A DNA stretch of 64,000 nt from Proales similis (taxonomy: Eukaryota > Rotifera > Eurotatoria > Ploima > Proalidae). Shown here in pieces: positions 34,914-47,649 of this stretch. Where the stretch lies: NCBI GenBank assembly GCA_019059635.1, contig JAGVRJ010000012.1, forward strand, positions 1,426,001 through 1,490,000. Reading direction: 5' to 3'. How positions within the stretch are numbered: the stretch's first letter is position 1; the number at the start of each line of letters is the position of its first letter. The notes below the pieces were generated by a model. The model saw nothing but the letters and a program-made list of their open reading frames with translations, had not been told where the DNA came from and ran no database searches. The translations under genes and the position numbers were made by a program.

Positions 34914-37900
34914 TTAGGCCTCATTCTGCTGTTGGTTGTTGAGTTTGGCGTAGAAGCCGTTCTGGGCCAACAGCTGCTCATGATTGCCAGCCTCCAGAAC
35001 CTTTCCCTCGTCAATGACAACGATCAAGTCGGCGTTGCGAACCGTCGAAAGGCGATGGGCGATCACTATGCTTGTTCTGCCCTTCTGTGCCCTCTCCAAC
35101 GCTTCTTGCACAATCTTCTCGGACTCGGTGTCAAGCGCCGAGGTCGCCTCGTCCTTTAATTTTGCCATGTTGAACTGAATAGTAATTCAGACGGGCTCTG
35201 CTGAGTTGCTTACCAGGATCAGAATTTTCGGATTGCGAACCAGTGCCCTCGCTTTACACGACTTTTTCTGAGCGAATCTCTTGTCCAAACGATTATTCGA
35301 TTTACTTACCGATCGATATGCGCTGCTTCTGACCGCCAGACAGTTGTGTACCCTTGGCGCCCACGTTTGTTTCGTAGGCCTTTTAGTTGATTAGACAGAC
35401 AGAGAATGGGATCAGTTTTGTCGACTGTCGCAAATGGCTTGACTTACTTGAGGCAGCGAGACTATGAAGTTGTGAATGTTGGCCTGTTTTGCCGCCTCTA
35501 TGATTTCGGACATGGGCACCTGACGCGAATTGTCTCCGTAGGCGATGTTGTCGGCGATCGAGCCGTCGAACAGAATCGGCTCTTGACTCACAATGCCGAT
35601 CTGCGACCTCAGCCAGTGCAGATTCAAGAATTGGACGTTCTCATTGTTGAGTTTTATTTGGCCGCTTTGTGGATCGTAGAAACGTTCGAGGAGCTGCGTG
35701 ACCGTTGACTTGCCACATCCAGAGCTGCCGACCAGGGCCACTGTTTGTCCTTTTTTGATTGTCAGGTCGAGTCCGTTGAGGACCTGCGTCTCGCTACGAT
35801 TCGGATAGGCGAACTTCACTTGGCTGAAGTGAATGTCGCCGTTTTGATCAAGGTCGTCCAGAACGATGCCGTTCGGCGAGTCCCAATTGTCAATGTCAGG
35901 CACTCGGTCGAACAGCTGAAAGAGCTTTGTGATCGCCGCCTGCGCTTTGGCGTAGTCTGGCAGCATGGACGCAGATTGACCTAACGATTGCGGCCGATCA
36001 GAGCTTGTCTTACGAGGCGAGGAAGAGTGTGCCAGTCTTACCCACGGCTTGAGCGCCGAATATGACACAGCTAAAAACGAGCATGATCTTTTCAAAGTCA
36101 ACACCGAACAGCTCTTTCTCAATCAGAACGCCGCCAACGTAGTAAGCGGCCGCGTTCGCATAGAACAGAACCGAGTTGGTAAAGCCCAGTGTGATGCCGT
36201 TTATGTTTGCCGCCTTGACCGCTTCTCTTTTAAAAACAACTTTAGACCAGTTGCTTGGGTACACTCGTCAGGCGCGCTTACTTGTGCGGCTGGTCGATTT
36301 TGTCAAAATATTGCTTCGCAAAGTACTTTTCCTTGTTCAAAAGAGCTACCGTTCTGATGTTGGAGATTGTCTCGCTAGTAAGCTGGTCGCGTTCTCAGAA
36401 TTTGCTGTATTACCAGGCAGTGTTGAAGTTGGCTCACCTTGCTGGCCTGTTCGAGAACCTCTTTGTCTTTGCTGTTGAAGCCAGTCAACAGTTTGGTTTG
36501 AACCACGCCCGAAACGATCATGAACGGAACAAAGGCGATGATGACCAGAGTGATAGGCCAGCTGTAGACGAACGCCAGAATCAAGCCAACGCCCAGATTG
36601 CTCAAGTTCATCAGCATGGTGCCCACTCTGATTCCGGTGGCGCCTTGTACAGCGGCCGCCTCCACTGCCAGACGAGTGGTCAATGCGCCGACGTTGTTGT
36701 CCGGATGATCGAACCAAGCGATGTCCTGTCGAAGCATGGCCTTGAACGCCATTGATCGCACTCTCTTGGTCATGTTCTCGCCTGAAAATGAAAACATGGC
36801 CGACTGAGGGGGGAGGGGAGAGAGATCCGCGGTCAGTTTTGTTGTTGTTCAATTTAAAAGGAGAACGGCGTCTACCTGTAGGAAATTGCTGACGAAGGCC
36901 ATGAGACCGATGCTGGCGAACAGGATGCAAAAGAGAACAACTCCTTCGCGCTGCTCTTCTCGGCTGCATTTCTGAAAGATCGCAATCACTTTGCTGAAGA
37001 TGATTGAGAATGCCGGGTTGGTGGCACCGCTGGCAATGCACGCAATGCAGCCGACGAGAATAAAGTGCCACTCTGGCTTGTTGAGAGCAAACACTCGCTT
37101 CATGTCCGGTCCGGGCTCTTTCTTCTTCTTCTGGCCTTTTATTTCAACCTCGCTCTCGTCTTTTTGGCTCTTTTCGACCAGCGCATTCTTTTCTTCTTTC
37201 TTGGTCTCGTCTTTCGGACATTCAGCTTAGACCCAAAGCAGACAGACACATTCAGCTGGTCAATCTACTCACATTTACGCTTTTTCACTTGGCCTCGGTC
37301 GTCGGCTCCGTTCTGTTGGGTCATCACCAATGTGTAGTAAAGGCCTTCTTTGGACATGAGCTGGTCGTGAGAGCCGAACTCGACAAGCTCGCCCTTGTCA
37401 AACGCGAATATGACGTCCGCATTGCGAACCGTCGACAGACGATGGGCCACGATGATTGTGGTGCGGTTCTCCATCGCATGGTCTAGCGCCGCTTGCACGA
37501 TTCCTTCCGACTCGTTGTCAAGTGCAGAGGTCGCCTCGTCCAGCAGCAGAATCTCCGGATTTCTCACCAGGGCTCTTTGAAATTTCAGCTAAAATCTGAA
37601 CGCCCGAGTAGGGAAGATCGGACTGAATTACCTCGCGATGGCCACGCGCTGCTTTTGTCCACCTGACAGCTGCCCTCCTCGATCGCCGACCAAAGTGTCG
37701 TATTTCTGTTTGCATTTCCAATTTTCGATTTTTCGGATCGATGAGCGAATGATTGAAATTTACATTGGGCAACTTCATGATGAAATCGTGGGCGTTCGCC
37801 AGACGAGCGGCAGAGACAATCTCGTCCATGGAGACGCCTTCACGGCCGTAGCGAATGTTCTCCGCAATTGTGGTGCCGAACAATATCGGCTCTTGATTGA

Positions 37901-39862
37901 CCACGCCGAGTTTTGTTCTGAGCCAGGCCAGATTCAGACTTTTTATGTCCTTGCCGTCTATTTTCACGCAGCCCGACGACGGATCGTAGAAACGCTGAAG
38001 CAACTGAATGCACGTCGATTTGCCTGTGGTCTGTTCGTCAGCATGAGCCGCGCAAAGGTCGAAAAATTCTACATACCACATCCGGAACTGCCCACTAATG
38101 CGACTTTGCTGCCCGCGGCGATTCTCAGACTCAATTTGTTGAGAACTTGCACATCCTTTCTGGCCGGATAGAAGAACGAAACGTCAGAGAATTCGATGTC
38201 TCCTTTCAGTTTTGACGGTCGTTCGCCCTGTTCAGAATCGATGTCGATCTCTGGTTTCTGGTCAAGTTGTCAAACAAATGTTAAAAGCACATGCATGCGA
38301 GAGGCTCATTTACTCGATCAATTATTTTAAAGACTTCGAAGGCAGCGGCACGAGAAGCGGCCAGAGTGCCGAAAAACGGCGCCGCTTGCCCCAGACTGAA
38401 CACGGCCACAATGATGCTGAAGAAGACGAGAATTATTCGGCCCACTGTGTATTCTGCCTTTCCGGTCACCGGGTCTTTTTCGCTCAACACCCAGCCGAAC
38501 CAGAAGCCGAATGCATACGCTACGTTGAAGTTTAATAGACGAAGGAAGGCTGTAGGCAGAGAGAAAGTCACTGACAGCCGAATACGATGAGCCAAGTGAA
38601 GCCAAACATGACGCCAGTGAAGAGGCCCTTCTTGATGCCGAACACTCTGGCCTCCTCCAGCTTGGACTCGTATCTTGCATGGTCCTTCTGGGCTCCGTTG
38701 TAGGCAAACACGGTTCGGATCGAGCTGAAGACTTCTTCGGCCACTGCGCCCGCCCTGGCGTACGATTTCAGCTCGTTTTTGGTGAGCACGCCGATCAGCT
38801 TGAGAATTATGCGCGTTCAGCTCGTTGTGTTTAGAGAGGGGAGCGATCGAGATTAAAAGACCTTGGTAAACACAGCGGCGCATATGAACAAGACCGGCGA
38901 GAGGGCAAGAATAATAAGTGTCAGCTTCCAGCCTCTGATGAATCCAATGGCCACACCAGACACGAACGTGGAAATGAATTGCAGCGCGTTGCCGAACTTG
39001 TCGCCGATGCCGTCCTTGATCTTGTTCACGTCACTGTTTGAATCAACGATAGAGAGAGAGAGAATGAGAAAATGCGGGTCATAGTCAAGTTACTCTGTGA
39101 GGCGGTTGGTGAGCTCGCCGCTCTTGTAGACATCGAACCAGCCGATTTCTTGCTTCACAATCGAAGCGAACAGACTCTTTCGGATGAGTCGCGTCTGTCG
39201 TTCGGACGGCATTTGCCAGAATGCGATTTGAAAATAGCCCGTCACCATGGTGTAGACTCCCAGAACTGTACAGAGAGTGCGAATATTAGCCGGACACTTG
39301 AGTGGAAACTTTGAACCTACTGCAGAGATAAATAGACTGTTCTTGAAGCTTGCCGGTCAGATCGAACTCGGGCAGAGGCGAAGATGTACTGTCACTTGAA
39401 ACGACCACAGCAATCAACAAGTGACTCGGTTAGCTCAGACACGAGCTGAATACTTACAAAGAGAAATTGCTGCATGCAAGCGAGCCATAGTCGGTGAATG
39501 TGTCCACAATGTTGGTGAACAGCAACGCGAACAGAGGAAAGGAGACGCCGGCAGCGATTGAGCCCAGAGTGCCTAGAAGCATCATTGCCCAGTCAGCTCG
39601 GGTGGCAAATCGAAACTAGAATATTGGCTCAGTGAATAGAGCACATGCGATTGCTTTCACTTTTTGCAGCTGTCACTTACCAGATGAACCAGCGGCACGA
39701 GCGGAGTGTCCTCTTTCACTTTTTCCTTCTTCTCTCTAATTTCACTCAGCTGGGCTGGAATTCAGGAGGACCACAAACGCTCATTTACCTTTCTTCTTTC
39801 TTCTCATTTAGATTTATTTCGGCCAGAACCGGCTCGCCGGACGTGTCCAATCCTTGGCTCAT
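34914..39862 (-). CDS. Full-length ABCB (P-glycoprotein/MDR-type) ABC transporter
   Basis: Multidrug or lipid exporter of the plasma or apical membrane, with the layout TMD1-NBD1-TMD2-NBD2. The start at 39862 gives [19 protein letters not shown], then [21 protein letters not shown] (TM1). NBD1 (about 38170-37290) has [11 protein letters not shown] split by an intron, Q-loop [34 protein letters not shown] and [13 protein letters not shown]2 starts [23 protein letters not shown]2 (about 35790-34930) has [46 protein letters not shown] and [10 protein letters not shown]. Both ATP sites look catalytically complete. The protein ends NNQQQNEA with TAA at 34914-34916. Length should be near the usual 1,250-1,300 residues. 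Many short introns interrupt it, and some mid-exon boundaries were read approximately. Confidence 0.93.
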
Positions 39863-41607
39863 ATTAATGGCCTTATTTGTCCTCTGAAAGTGAAAGAACT
39901 AAAATCAAGCAGTTGCAATCTTCTTTTCATTCTGTGAATTTTTTCTCCAATTTGCTTCTATATTAAGCAACTTTGAACAGACATTTTGCTCGATCTATTC
40001 CTCGACGAAACATTTCACTCCAACACACTCACGCACACACACACACACACTCTCTCTGTCTCTCTAACATGGAGCTAGATAAACACACACAAGGTGCCCA
40101 GATAAGAGCAAGCGTCAGCGATTCGGCAGCGAGCTATTGCACAATATTTGCTCAAGCGGTCGCCGACAGACACAAATTGCTTTTTGGCGACATAAACCAG
40201 ATATGGAGTTAGGGCAACTGAGAGGCAGGCGATCACGAGCGAGCTCGTTTTATTGCGAAATACCAACTTTGGAGATTTGAGCCATGTTGGACAGCATTGA
40301 ATGTCGAGCCCTAAAAAGTGATCGTGGGAATTCACATTCCAACACATAATGGTTCAATATCCTTTTATGGAAGTCTTTAATGAATCCTAAAATGGAAAAT
40401 GGTGAATTATGATTTAATTCGTGCTTCTACGTCCCTTTATCTCTCTCACTCTCTCTCTCTCTCTTGGTTTCTCGCCTTGCATGCGCGAGATTGGCAACTT
40501 GGCTTGATTATACTTTTCAATAAATTTTGCGCTCTTTATGCGCTGCGCAGATATGAGCCAGCGTGCACTATGATCATGATGATGATGATGATGATGAACA
40601 GCCGAGCAAGTGCAGTTAACCGCCGACGACTGAATAATCGATTCACTCTCCAAATTAGGGAATTTATTATTATTTTTGAAATTCTCTATTCAATCTCTTC
40701 CCGATTTGAAAAATTCTTCTTCTCTTTTCTACATAAGATGCTATGAACGTATTCTTCTATTTCTAATACGCCATCAAGTCAGAGCGTCAAGGATTAGAGC
40801 AGCTGGATACAGACAGGCAGAAGATTGAAATGAAGAGGAATTAGAGGGACCGAGAGGAAAATTGAAAATAGAATGAGACAGTAAAGCGACGGTGGGTTGG
40901 ATTTGGAGGCTTCATTAGGAGAGATGGGAGACCCAGGGAAGAGAGGGAGAGAGAGAGAGACAGTGATAGAAAGGTGGAGGAAGCTGCTTACGAGTAGAGG
41001 GCTGCTGTGGGCCCAGCAGGATGCAGCAGGCGCATGCAGGGCGCGCGTCGACATTTAAATCTTGATAAAACTGATTGATAAGTACAATGAGTAATAAAAC
41101 GAGGCCGTGAAGGGAGCAGAGAAGAGACAAGTGAGATTAGACAACGAGTGTCTTGTTGTCGGGCGCCCGTTTCGCAGCAAGGAGCCAAACTTGCAATCGA
41201 GATCGTCCATTAAGACCCGACGCCCTAATAAATCAAATTGGTTTATTTTTCCTGTCGATTACAGCGACCTTGCAAGAGGATAAGGCTTGTGCGAATCGAT
41301 TAGACAACGATTAGAGAGGCACCAATAGAACGGATGGACGGATCGATTGGCACCTAATCAAGATGAGATCATGGTGACCACGGCCAGTGAGCTCGTCTCA
41401 GATGCCTCCAACTCGTCGCCGTTTAATAAATAAGCTCGAAGCGCTGCCTTCCAACCGCTAATTGATGATTATCTCTCTGTCCAGTTCTACTTAAAACCGT
41501 CTCGCTGTCTGTTGGCGCTACAAACCATTTTAACAGCCCAGAAACAATACAACCAGAAAGAAAGAAACACTCAAGCCCAACACACACAAACGAACGCGCT
41601 TTGGCAG
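39863..41607. other. Divergent intergenic region with microsatellites
   Basis: This 1.7 kb between the ABCB start and the ETS first exon holds a CA/CT run (about 40028-40066), CT repeats (about 40441-40464), an ATG trinucleotide run (about 40576-40597) and GA runs (about 40940-40960). I see no supported coding region. It must include both promoters. Confidence 0.5.
40576..40597. repeat. (ATG)n trinucleotide microsatellite
   Basis: About seven ATG/GAT units in a row in the intergenic region upstream of the ETS gene. It is read as simple sequence and not as coding. Confidence 0.85.
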
Positions 41608-43710
41608 ATGAAATTCAAGTCTGAAATGTACGCGCTTGTGCCAAACTGCGATCAGCAGCCAATCAAGCAAGAAGCCGCGCGACCGCAATTTAGCGCTCAG
41701 CATCAAACGAATTCAGGTAAGAGTCTCTATTATTGTGGAAATTCAATCGCCGTTTGGCTTGCTTGCGCCTTCTGCCGCTGGTTCCAATGGGCCGGCACGT
41801 AAACATCGATTCGTTTTGCTACATTGATCTGAAGCGGTTCTCCTTTGACGCCGACGTAAACAGGCGCGAGAGCGCACATTTGGATAAACAGATTCGCTGG
41901 CATCAATAATAACAAGTTCTTCAATCATTTTATTATTAATAGAATAAGATACAGAAAAAGAGATACAGCCACCGAGAGAGAGAGAGAAGGGATGAGCGGG
42001 GAATAGAAAAAAAGAGCTGCATTTAGTCATTTGATGTGCGCCTTGGCCAATCTGTAATTTTATATCCGGTGTGTTCATTTGCCGGCATTTTGTTTACTTT
42101 AGGCTCGACCGTGCGAGATCGAAACGAATTGATAAGGGCCGCGCTCTCTCTCTCTCTCGTAGACACGTAAACATAGAAACGTACTCACTGGCGCACACAA
42201 CGCCCAATTAGGTGTAGTAGGTATCTTAACCGAGCGCAACCACGGCCAGTTGCCCAATTAATTCTGAGAATTGACAGCAGCCGCAGCAGATTTACAAACG
42301 CAGGCACATAGAAGAAGAAATTAATTAGTTAAATAGAAATTTGAGCACTTAATAGAGAGCGCCCTGCATCAGTAGCACTCCTCGTCTTCATTTATTTCTT
42401 AATTTTGCGTTCAATTTCGCTTCTACCTCCTTTCATTTGGCAATTTTCTGGTTTCAAATTTTTTCTCCGCAAATTTATTAAACAATGAAATTCCTAGTGC
42501 CGACCGACACCGCGTACGGTTGCAACTCACACCTGGACCAAATGTCGCGCATGAAGCGAGAGCTTGACCGCGAACAGCCGCTGGTTGTGATCAGCTCTCA
42601 GGCATCGGCTGTGGTCGACAAGCACCTAGACGCCAGTGGTGGGCCACCAAAGCGCGGCTCACTTCAACTCTGGCAGTTCTTGTTCAATTTGCTTGCAAAC
42701 AAAGCGGGCAAAGCGTCGCACTCGAACAAGCCAATCATCGAATGGACCCGGCCGTCGTCTGCCGAGTTTAAACTCTTAGACCCTGAAGAGGTAGGCCCTT
42801 CTGTCAGTTGGCTTATGAAGTCAGTTGGCTTATTATCTCAATCTGACTGTCTTAGGTGGCCCGGCTGTGGGGTATTCAGAAAAACCGTCCGACGATGAAC
42901 TACGACAAATTGAGTCGATCACTGCGCTACTACTACGAAAAGGGCATCATGCAGAAGGTGGCTGGCGAGCGCTATGTGTACAGATTCATCAACCATCGTG
43001 AGCTCACTGCCTATTCGCCTGAGTTTGGCGCCATTCTGCAGGCGAACAGAATGCGCAACAGCGACGGCTCGAAGAAAGCGGCCAGGAGCGCAACTCGCTA
43101 TTCGCCATATTCACTCTCATCGTCATTAAAGACAAAGAACGGCCACGAGAACAGCTCTAAATGGCATCATTCTGAGTCCGACGCCACTAGAACGTACCTG
43201 ACCACGCAGCCATCTTATCTAACTCCCTCATTTCATCCCTATTCTATTTTGAGCGAGAAATCGTTAAATCAGAGTTCATTGAGTTACGTGGACAGCTCAG
43301 TCTACGATCACGTTCATTACCCTCTCTATGACGCATCTCTTTCCTACTCTGATTATCAGTCTGGCTCGCAGCATTGTCAGTCGTCATCCTACTACAGTTA
43401 TGGCCAAGACGGTGCAATCAGACAGTGTCTCCAAGACAGCGCCTACTTCGACTCGTTCAGCTCGCCGTCGATCGAGCCTGCTCGTCGCCAGGCAACTCTG
43501 CACTCAACTCCGAGTGCGTCCGGCTACAAAAGCGCCTACAAAACTCATATGAACGGTCAACAGTTTCATCAGACGCAACAGCCACTTGCCCACTCGCCGG
43601 CATCTCTCTCGTCCACGAGCTCCTACCTTTCATCGCTCTCCTCGGCCTATTACTCAAACTTGTCGAGCAGTGCCGAGCACCAGAATGAATCTTTTCCTTC
43701 TTACTTTTAG
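41608..43710 (+). CDS. ETS-domain transcription factor, PEA3 (ETV1/4/5)-like
   Basis: Sequence-specific transcription factor binding GGAA/T sites. Three exons: 41608-41716 ([15 protein letters not shown]...), 42498-42790 and 42856-43710. Exon 1 ends TCA G and exon 2 starts TG CCG, giving a clean [10 protein letters not shown] join across a 781-bp intron. The ETS domain runs from [13 protein letters not shown] through [20 protein letters not shown] and [20 protein letters not shown] to RYVYRF. The [27 protein letters not shown] string is PEA3-group specific. Helix-3 Arg residues in SRSLRYYY that read GGA are intact. A six-residue insertion sits between helix 1 and strand 1. The C-terminal half is Ser/Tyr-rich low complexity. 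The N-terminal acidic transactivation domain of vertebrate PEA3 proteins is absent or unrecognised. TAG ends at 43710. Confidence 0.9.
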
Positions 43711-44100
43711 TCGATTTTACTCTCAAACTCTTCTATTTTCAGCTCGCTCTTTTAGCTTTTTTCTTTTTTAATTCTTTTTTTTTTACTTCGATCTATTCTG
43801 GCCAGTGTCAAATCGAATAAAAGACCAAACTATTCAACCTTGGCTTCATACCCATACCCGGGTATTAACAGCTGGCCCAATTCAATGCGTCCGGTAGACT
43901 GCTGCGTCCAATCAGATGAGTTGGAATTAGGCGTAAAAAAGGGAGCGAACCAATCTCATTCGCTTACGAATGAATTTATTACTGCACTCATTATAGAATG
44001 GTTCTAATTTACAGCTTTTGTTGAATTGTTTGTGTAAGAAAACTCTTCGATGGGTAGATTGGGTTGATCTGACTGTGTCAGGCGAGCTAGACAAGCTGAC
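43711..44100. other. Convergent 3' spacer with ETS poly(A) signal
   Basis: 390 bp between the ETS stop (plus) and the POLD2 stop (minus). AATAAA at 43816-43821, after a T-rich tract, is the likely ETS poly(A) signal. Nothing else was seen. Confidence 0.55.
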
Positions 44101-45468
44101 CTAGAAGCAGACGTGGTGTGACTTGAATGATTTCAAATTTACAAACACCACACTGTGTGTGGAACAGAACCTTGGAACGCTGATCAAGTGTGTGTGTTCT
44201 CCGAGTCGCTCGTGAGCGAACTTGGGCTGGTTGCCGCAAAAGTAAATGTGAGGCAGCTTGTCCAACACGAACGGGTCCGCCCCGTAGAACGGGTAGCAGG
44301 CGAGAGTATCGGGACAAGTCGGTGCCAAGTGTCCGCTGGACAGGTGCAGTTTCATCACCTCAGTCGGCTCGCTGATTTCAGTGTACTTTTGGATATCGGT
44401 CAAGTTCTGGCCGGCGGTGCCCAGCAGGCGCACGCCGTCTAGCTCAAACTCGTACGGGTTAGTCGGCGTGTGCAGACTATATCTGCCAATCGGATGTGTG
44501 TTGCCGCGCTTGGCCTGTGGGAACATGGCATGATGCAGAGGCTGCTGAGGCAGCATTAGGTTGGTCGGGTCAAACTCGCCCGGCATCAGATCTACGTCCA
44601 CTCGACATGTCAATTGACTCAAAAGAGAGTCGAGGTCTTTGATTGCGGACACGCTGCCGGCCATTAGGTTCCTGGTCAAGTACTTGGCCTTTTGGTGCAT
44701 GTCCTTTGACTGGGTGCTGGCCGACAAAGAGTTGCCGGCGATCACCACTCTGACTGTGTTGACTATCATTTCATCAAACTCGTTCATTTGCTTGTTGCCG
44801 CTCGGGTCAATGAAATCGCCGGCCAACAGGTCAATGAACATTTGAATCTTGTACATGCATTCGGCGCTTTGTGAATCGCCCAGCTCGAGTCCTGAGATGA
44901 ACGCGACGAACTTGTCAGGAGTGCGCAACGGCAACGGGACCGACGGCGTGACCTTGTAGCAGATGTCAACGACTTCAAACTCACTCTGCTCGTTCTCATG
45001 ACCAAGCAGGGCGACCACCAGACCCGTACAGAGTCTGCCTTGTTCAACGAGCCGTCCGCACTCGCTCTGGCCTGAGTCGACGAGCAGAATTCGCTGCAGC
45101 TCGTCCTCCAATATGAGCGAATCGCTCAAGTCAGTGAATTTGTCGTTCTGTCCAATCGGCTCTATCTCGTCCAGCGCTTTCTCGTCTTCGGCGATCTCCT
45201 TCAATATGCTCGGCTTGTTCTTCATCTGCTTGAACAGGGTGCCCACAATCACGCACTGCTGGCCTGGATCGAGGTCAACAAGACGCTTAATGGCCACTCG
45301 TCTCTCTCGCCACTTTTCGCTGGCCGCGCTCTCTACTTCCGGACGCATCTTTCGCAATCTCTCTGCGTACAACGGCGCGTACTGGCACTCATAGTTTTTT
45401 TTTCTGACCAGAAAGCGTTCGCCAAGATTTCTGTGTTTGAGTTCGCTTAAATCTCGCACCGAAGTCAT
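44101..45468 (-). CDS. POLD2: DNA polymerase delta subunit 2 (small B-subunit)
   Basis: Regulatory B-subunit of replicative DNA polymerase delta in the nucleus, bridging the catalytic subunit and the POLD3-type subunit. It is a single open frame of 455 codons (human about 469), apparently without introns. An OB-fold segment includes CVIVGTLFKQMKNKPS. The inactive phosphodiesterase domain follows with GLVVALLGHEN, KFVAFISGLELGD, RVVIAGNSLSAS, LMPGEFDPTNLMLPQQPLH and a C-terminal block FVLDKLPHIYFCGNQPKF then LISVPRFCSTHSVVFVNL. These match the family throughout. It starts at 45468 with MTSVRDLSELKHRN and ends HHVCF with TAG at 44101-44103. Loss of introns in an otherwise intron-rich neighbourhood is noteworthy but common for this length. 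Confidence 0.95.
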   Translation of the reverse strand: MTSVRDLSELKHRNLGERFLVRKKNYECQYAPLYAERLRKMRPEVESAASEKWRERRVAIKRLVDLDPGQQCVIVGTLFKQMKNKPSILKEIAEDEKALDEIEPIGQNDKFTDLSDSLILEDELQRILLVDSGQSECGRLVEQGRLCTGLVVALLGHENEQSEFEVVDICYKVTPSVPLPLRTPDKFVAFISGLELGDSQSAECMYKIQMFIDLLAGDFIDPSGNKQMNEFDEMIVNTVRVVIAGNSLSASTQSKDMHQKAKYLTRNLMAGSVSAIKDLDSLLSQLTCRVDVDLMPGEFDPTNLMLPQQPLHHAMFPQAKRGNTHPIGRYSLHTPTNPYEFELDGVRLLGTAGQNLTDIQKYTEISEPTEVMKLHLSSGHLAPTCPDTLACYPFYGADPFVLDKLPHIYFCGNQPKFAHERLGEHTHLISVPRFCSTHSVVFVNLKSFKSHHVCF

Positions 45469-45728
45469 CGTTCAGCTGCTCTCCTTCTTCTCCTCTTTTT
45501 CTTTCGTCCTCTTCTTCCCCTTGATTCTTATTTAGCGCTGCAACCCTCAAAATTTCCGTTCACTTGACGCCTCTGAATCGTGTCTATTCTAACTTGTTAT
45601 TTTCAATGTCAAGTTCATTCACGATTCAAAATTGCACAAATTTGCGTTTATTCAAGACGAATTTGAAAACTGCTAAAGATTCTAATTTTGGCGATTCATG
45701 GCGTACTAAAGAGCGGCCCGTTCGGCGT

Positions 45729-47321
45729 TCAGTCTGAAATGCACTTTTTCTTTTGCTTCGACCTTGTGCACATGTTCGTTTCGAACGCTTTCTCGATCCC
45801 TTCTCTGGGCTCGATCCAATCGAGTAGAGCGATTAGGAGGTAGTCGATCAGAAATATGAACGCCATCATGTAGAATCCGAAATAGCCGCATCTCTCAAAT
45901 CTGAAAATCGCCAAGTCATGAATCGACAGCTGTTGACCGGGACAATTCGTCGCCTACTTGAGAATCTTTTGCTCGAGCGACTCTACCGCCGGCTTGCTGC
46001 TCATCACCAAGTCGTAGACTTTTTCTGTTCGGGCGGCTACCGATCGCCAACTGTACATTTGCTTTACCTCCTCGTGCATTTTGTTGGGGTCCATTCGTCT
46101 GCCAGTTGAGTGCAATTGAATGGCTCTTTCGATCTGAGCGAGCAGATCGGCCACTGTTGGTTTGCCCAGCAGCAGCATCGAGTCGGGCAATATCTCATGG
46201 ATTCCGCCCACGTCTGTGCTGACCACTTGCAGGCTAATTCACACTCCGTTCGGTGATGAATAAATTGGCATCAAGTTAACTTTCAACAGGCATTTACCCA
46301 CAACTTGCCGCTTCGAGAATGGCGATGCAGAACGCCTCGGTCAACGACGTGTTTAAGAATATGTGGCCCTTGGCCAGAGTGGCAGGCACTTGGTCGTTGC
46401 TTATGGAGCCCAAAAGTTTCACTCGTTCGTGGAGTTTGAATTTGTCGCGAATTTCCTCAATTCGGATTCGTTTGGGTCCGTCGCCGGCTAAAGAAACCGT
46501 TCAGAAAGAAGAAGTTTGCGTTTAAAACTGTTCACGAGTTCAAAATTGAGACGAGTCTTATGTTTACCGATGAGGAAATCCACATTTTCATATTTGGCGC
46601 AGATTTGCGGAATTATTCCAACAAGCAGATCAGTGCCTTTGCGATAAACGAGCCGACTGACCACGACGATGACCACTTGAGTGGTCAATGAAGCAGAATG
46701 GTCTTGTTAGGAAAAACAAGGAATATGGCGTGTGTGTGTGTGGATACCTCTATCGGTGGGCGATGCAGTCGAATCGGGTAGAAATGCGAAGCTGTCTACC
46801 GCGTTCGGAATCACCGACACAGTTCGCGGGTCGAGAATGTTGGCTCTGAGGAATGTGTTCTCGCGGCAAGTGTTCGAAACGCAAATGACGTGATCGCAGT
46901 TGGCCATCGAGCACTCGAGCACTTTGTTGGTCAGAATTGAGCTGGCGTCTGCGAATCCGAACAGAGAATGGTCGGTGAACACCGCTTTAATGTCAAGCAG
47001 CTTGGCATGGAACATTGCCTCGTGAGCCAGCGTGGAAAATGCCGAATGGCCGTGCACAATGGTCACTTGTTCACGCAGCAAGATGTGCCTGATGATCGGA
47101 CAAGATACATACATGCAAGGAAAGACGCACTGGTTGTAGAACGGTAGCATCGGCACATAGTAGACCTTGAGGCCGTTCGTCATGTATCTGACGCCCTTGC
47201 GCTTGCCGTAGTAGTGAGTGATCACAATCACTTTGTGGCCTCGTTCCAATAGACATTGTGACAACTGATAAATGTGACATTCCACTCCACCCATGTTTGG
47301 GTAGAAAAAGTCAGAGACCAT
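45729..47321 (-). CDS. PIGA: GPI N-acetylglucosaminyltransferase catalytic subunit (PIG-A)
   Basis: GT4-family glycosyltransferase of the ER cytosolic face. It makes GlcNAc-phosphatidylinositol, the first step of GPI-anchor synthesis, as part of the GPI-GnT complex. The start at 47321 gives [20 protein letters not shown], the family's conserved opening. It continues with [87 protein letters not shown], the EX7E motif in [17 protein letters not shown], and [14 protein letters not shown]-terminal TM helix ([20 protein letters not shown]) precedes a short Lys-rich tail; TGA is at 45729-45731. Vertebrate proteins have about 30 additional N-terminal residues, so an upstream coding exon is possible. 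Confidence 0.95.
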
Positions 47322-47649
47322 GCTGCGCGATCATCGCCAAGTTGAATCTTGTCTTGAGTTTTTTCTGTTAACGCCTACCATACTGAGTGCTTCATCCTCC
47401 CAGATTTTCTCGTTTCGTCCAAAAAAAACTTGACAAGAAAAATTGCCAGAAAAGAGGAAGGGGATCGCCCCAAACTAATCTTCTGTGCTATTGCAAAACA
47501 AACTTGACAATTGTCTCAATCGTGGTTTTATACTCTTTATTTTTTATAGAAACCTTAGAAAATGAATTTTTTACTTAGAGGCATCTGTCTTACTGGTATG
47601 TGTTTAATAGTTTAAAGGGTGTTTGCAACGCCCACATATAACGTCAAAG
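47322..47649. other. Intergenic spacer
   Basis: 328 bp between the PIGA start and the DDHD2 stop on the same strand. It is AT-rich near 47515-47580. No coding content was seen. Confidence 0.4.
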
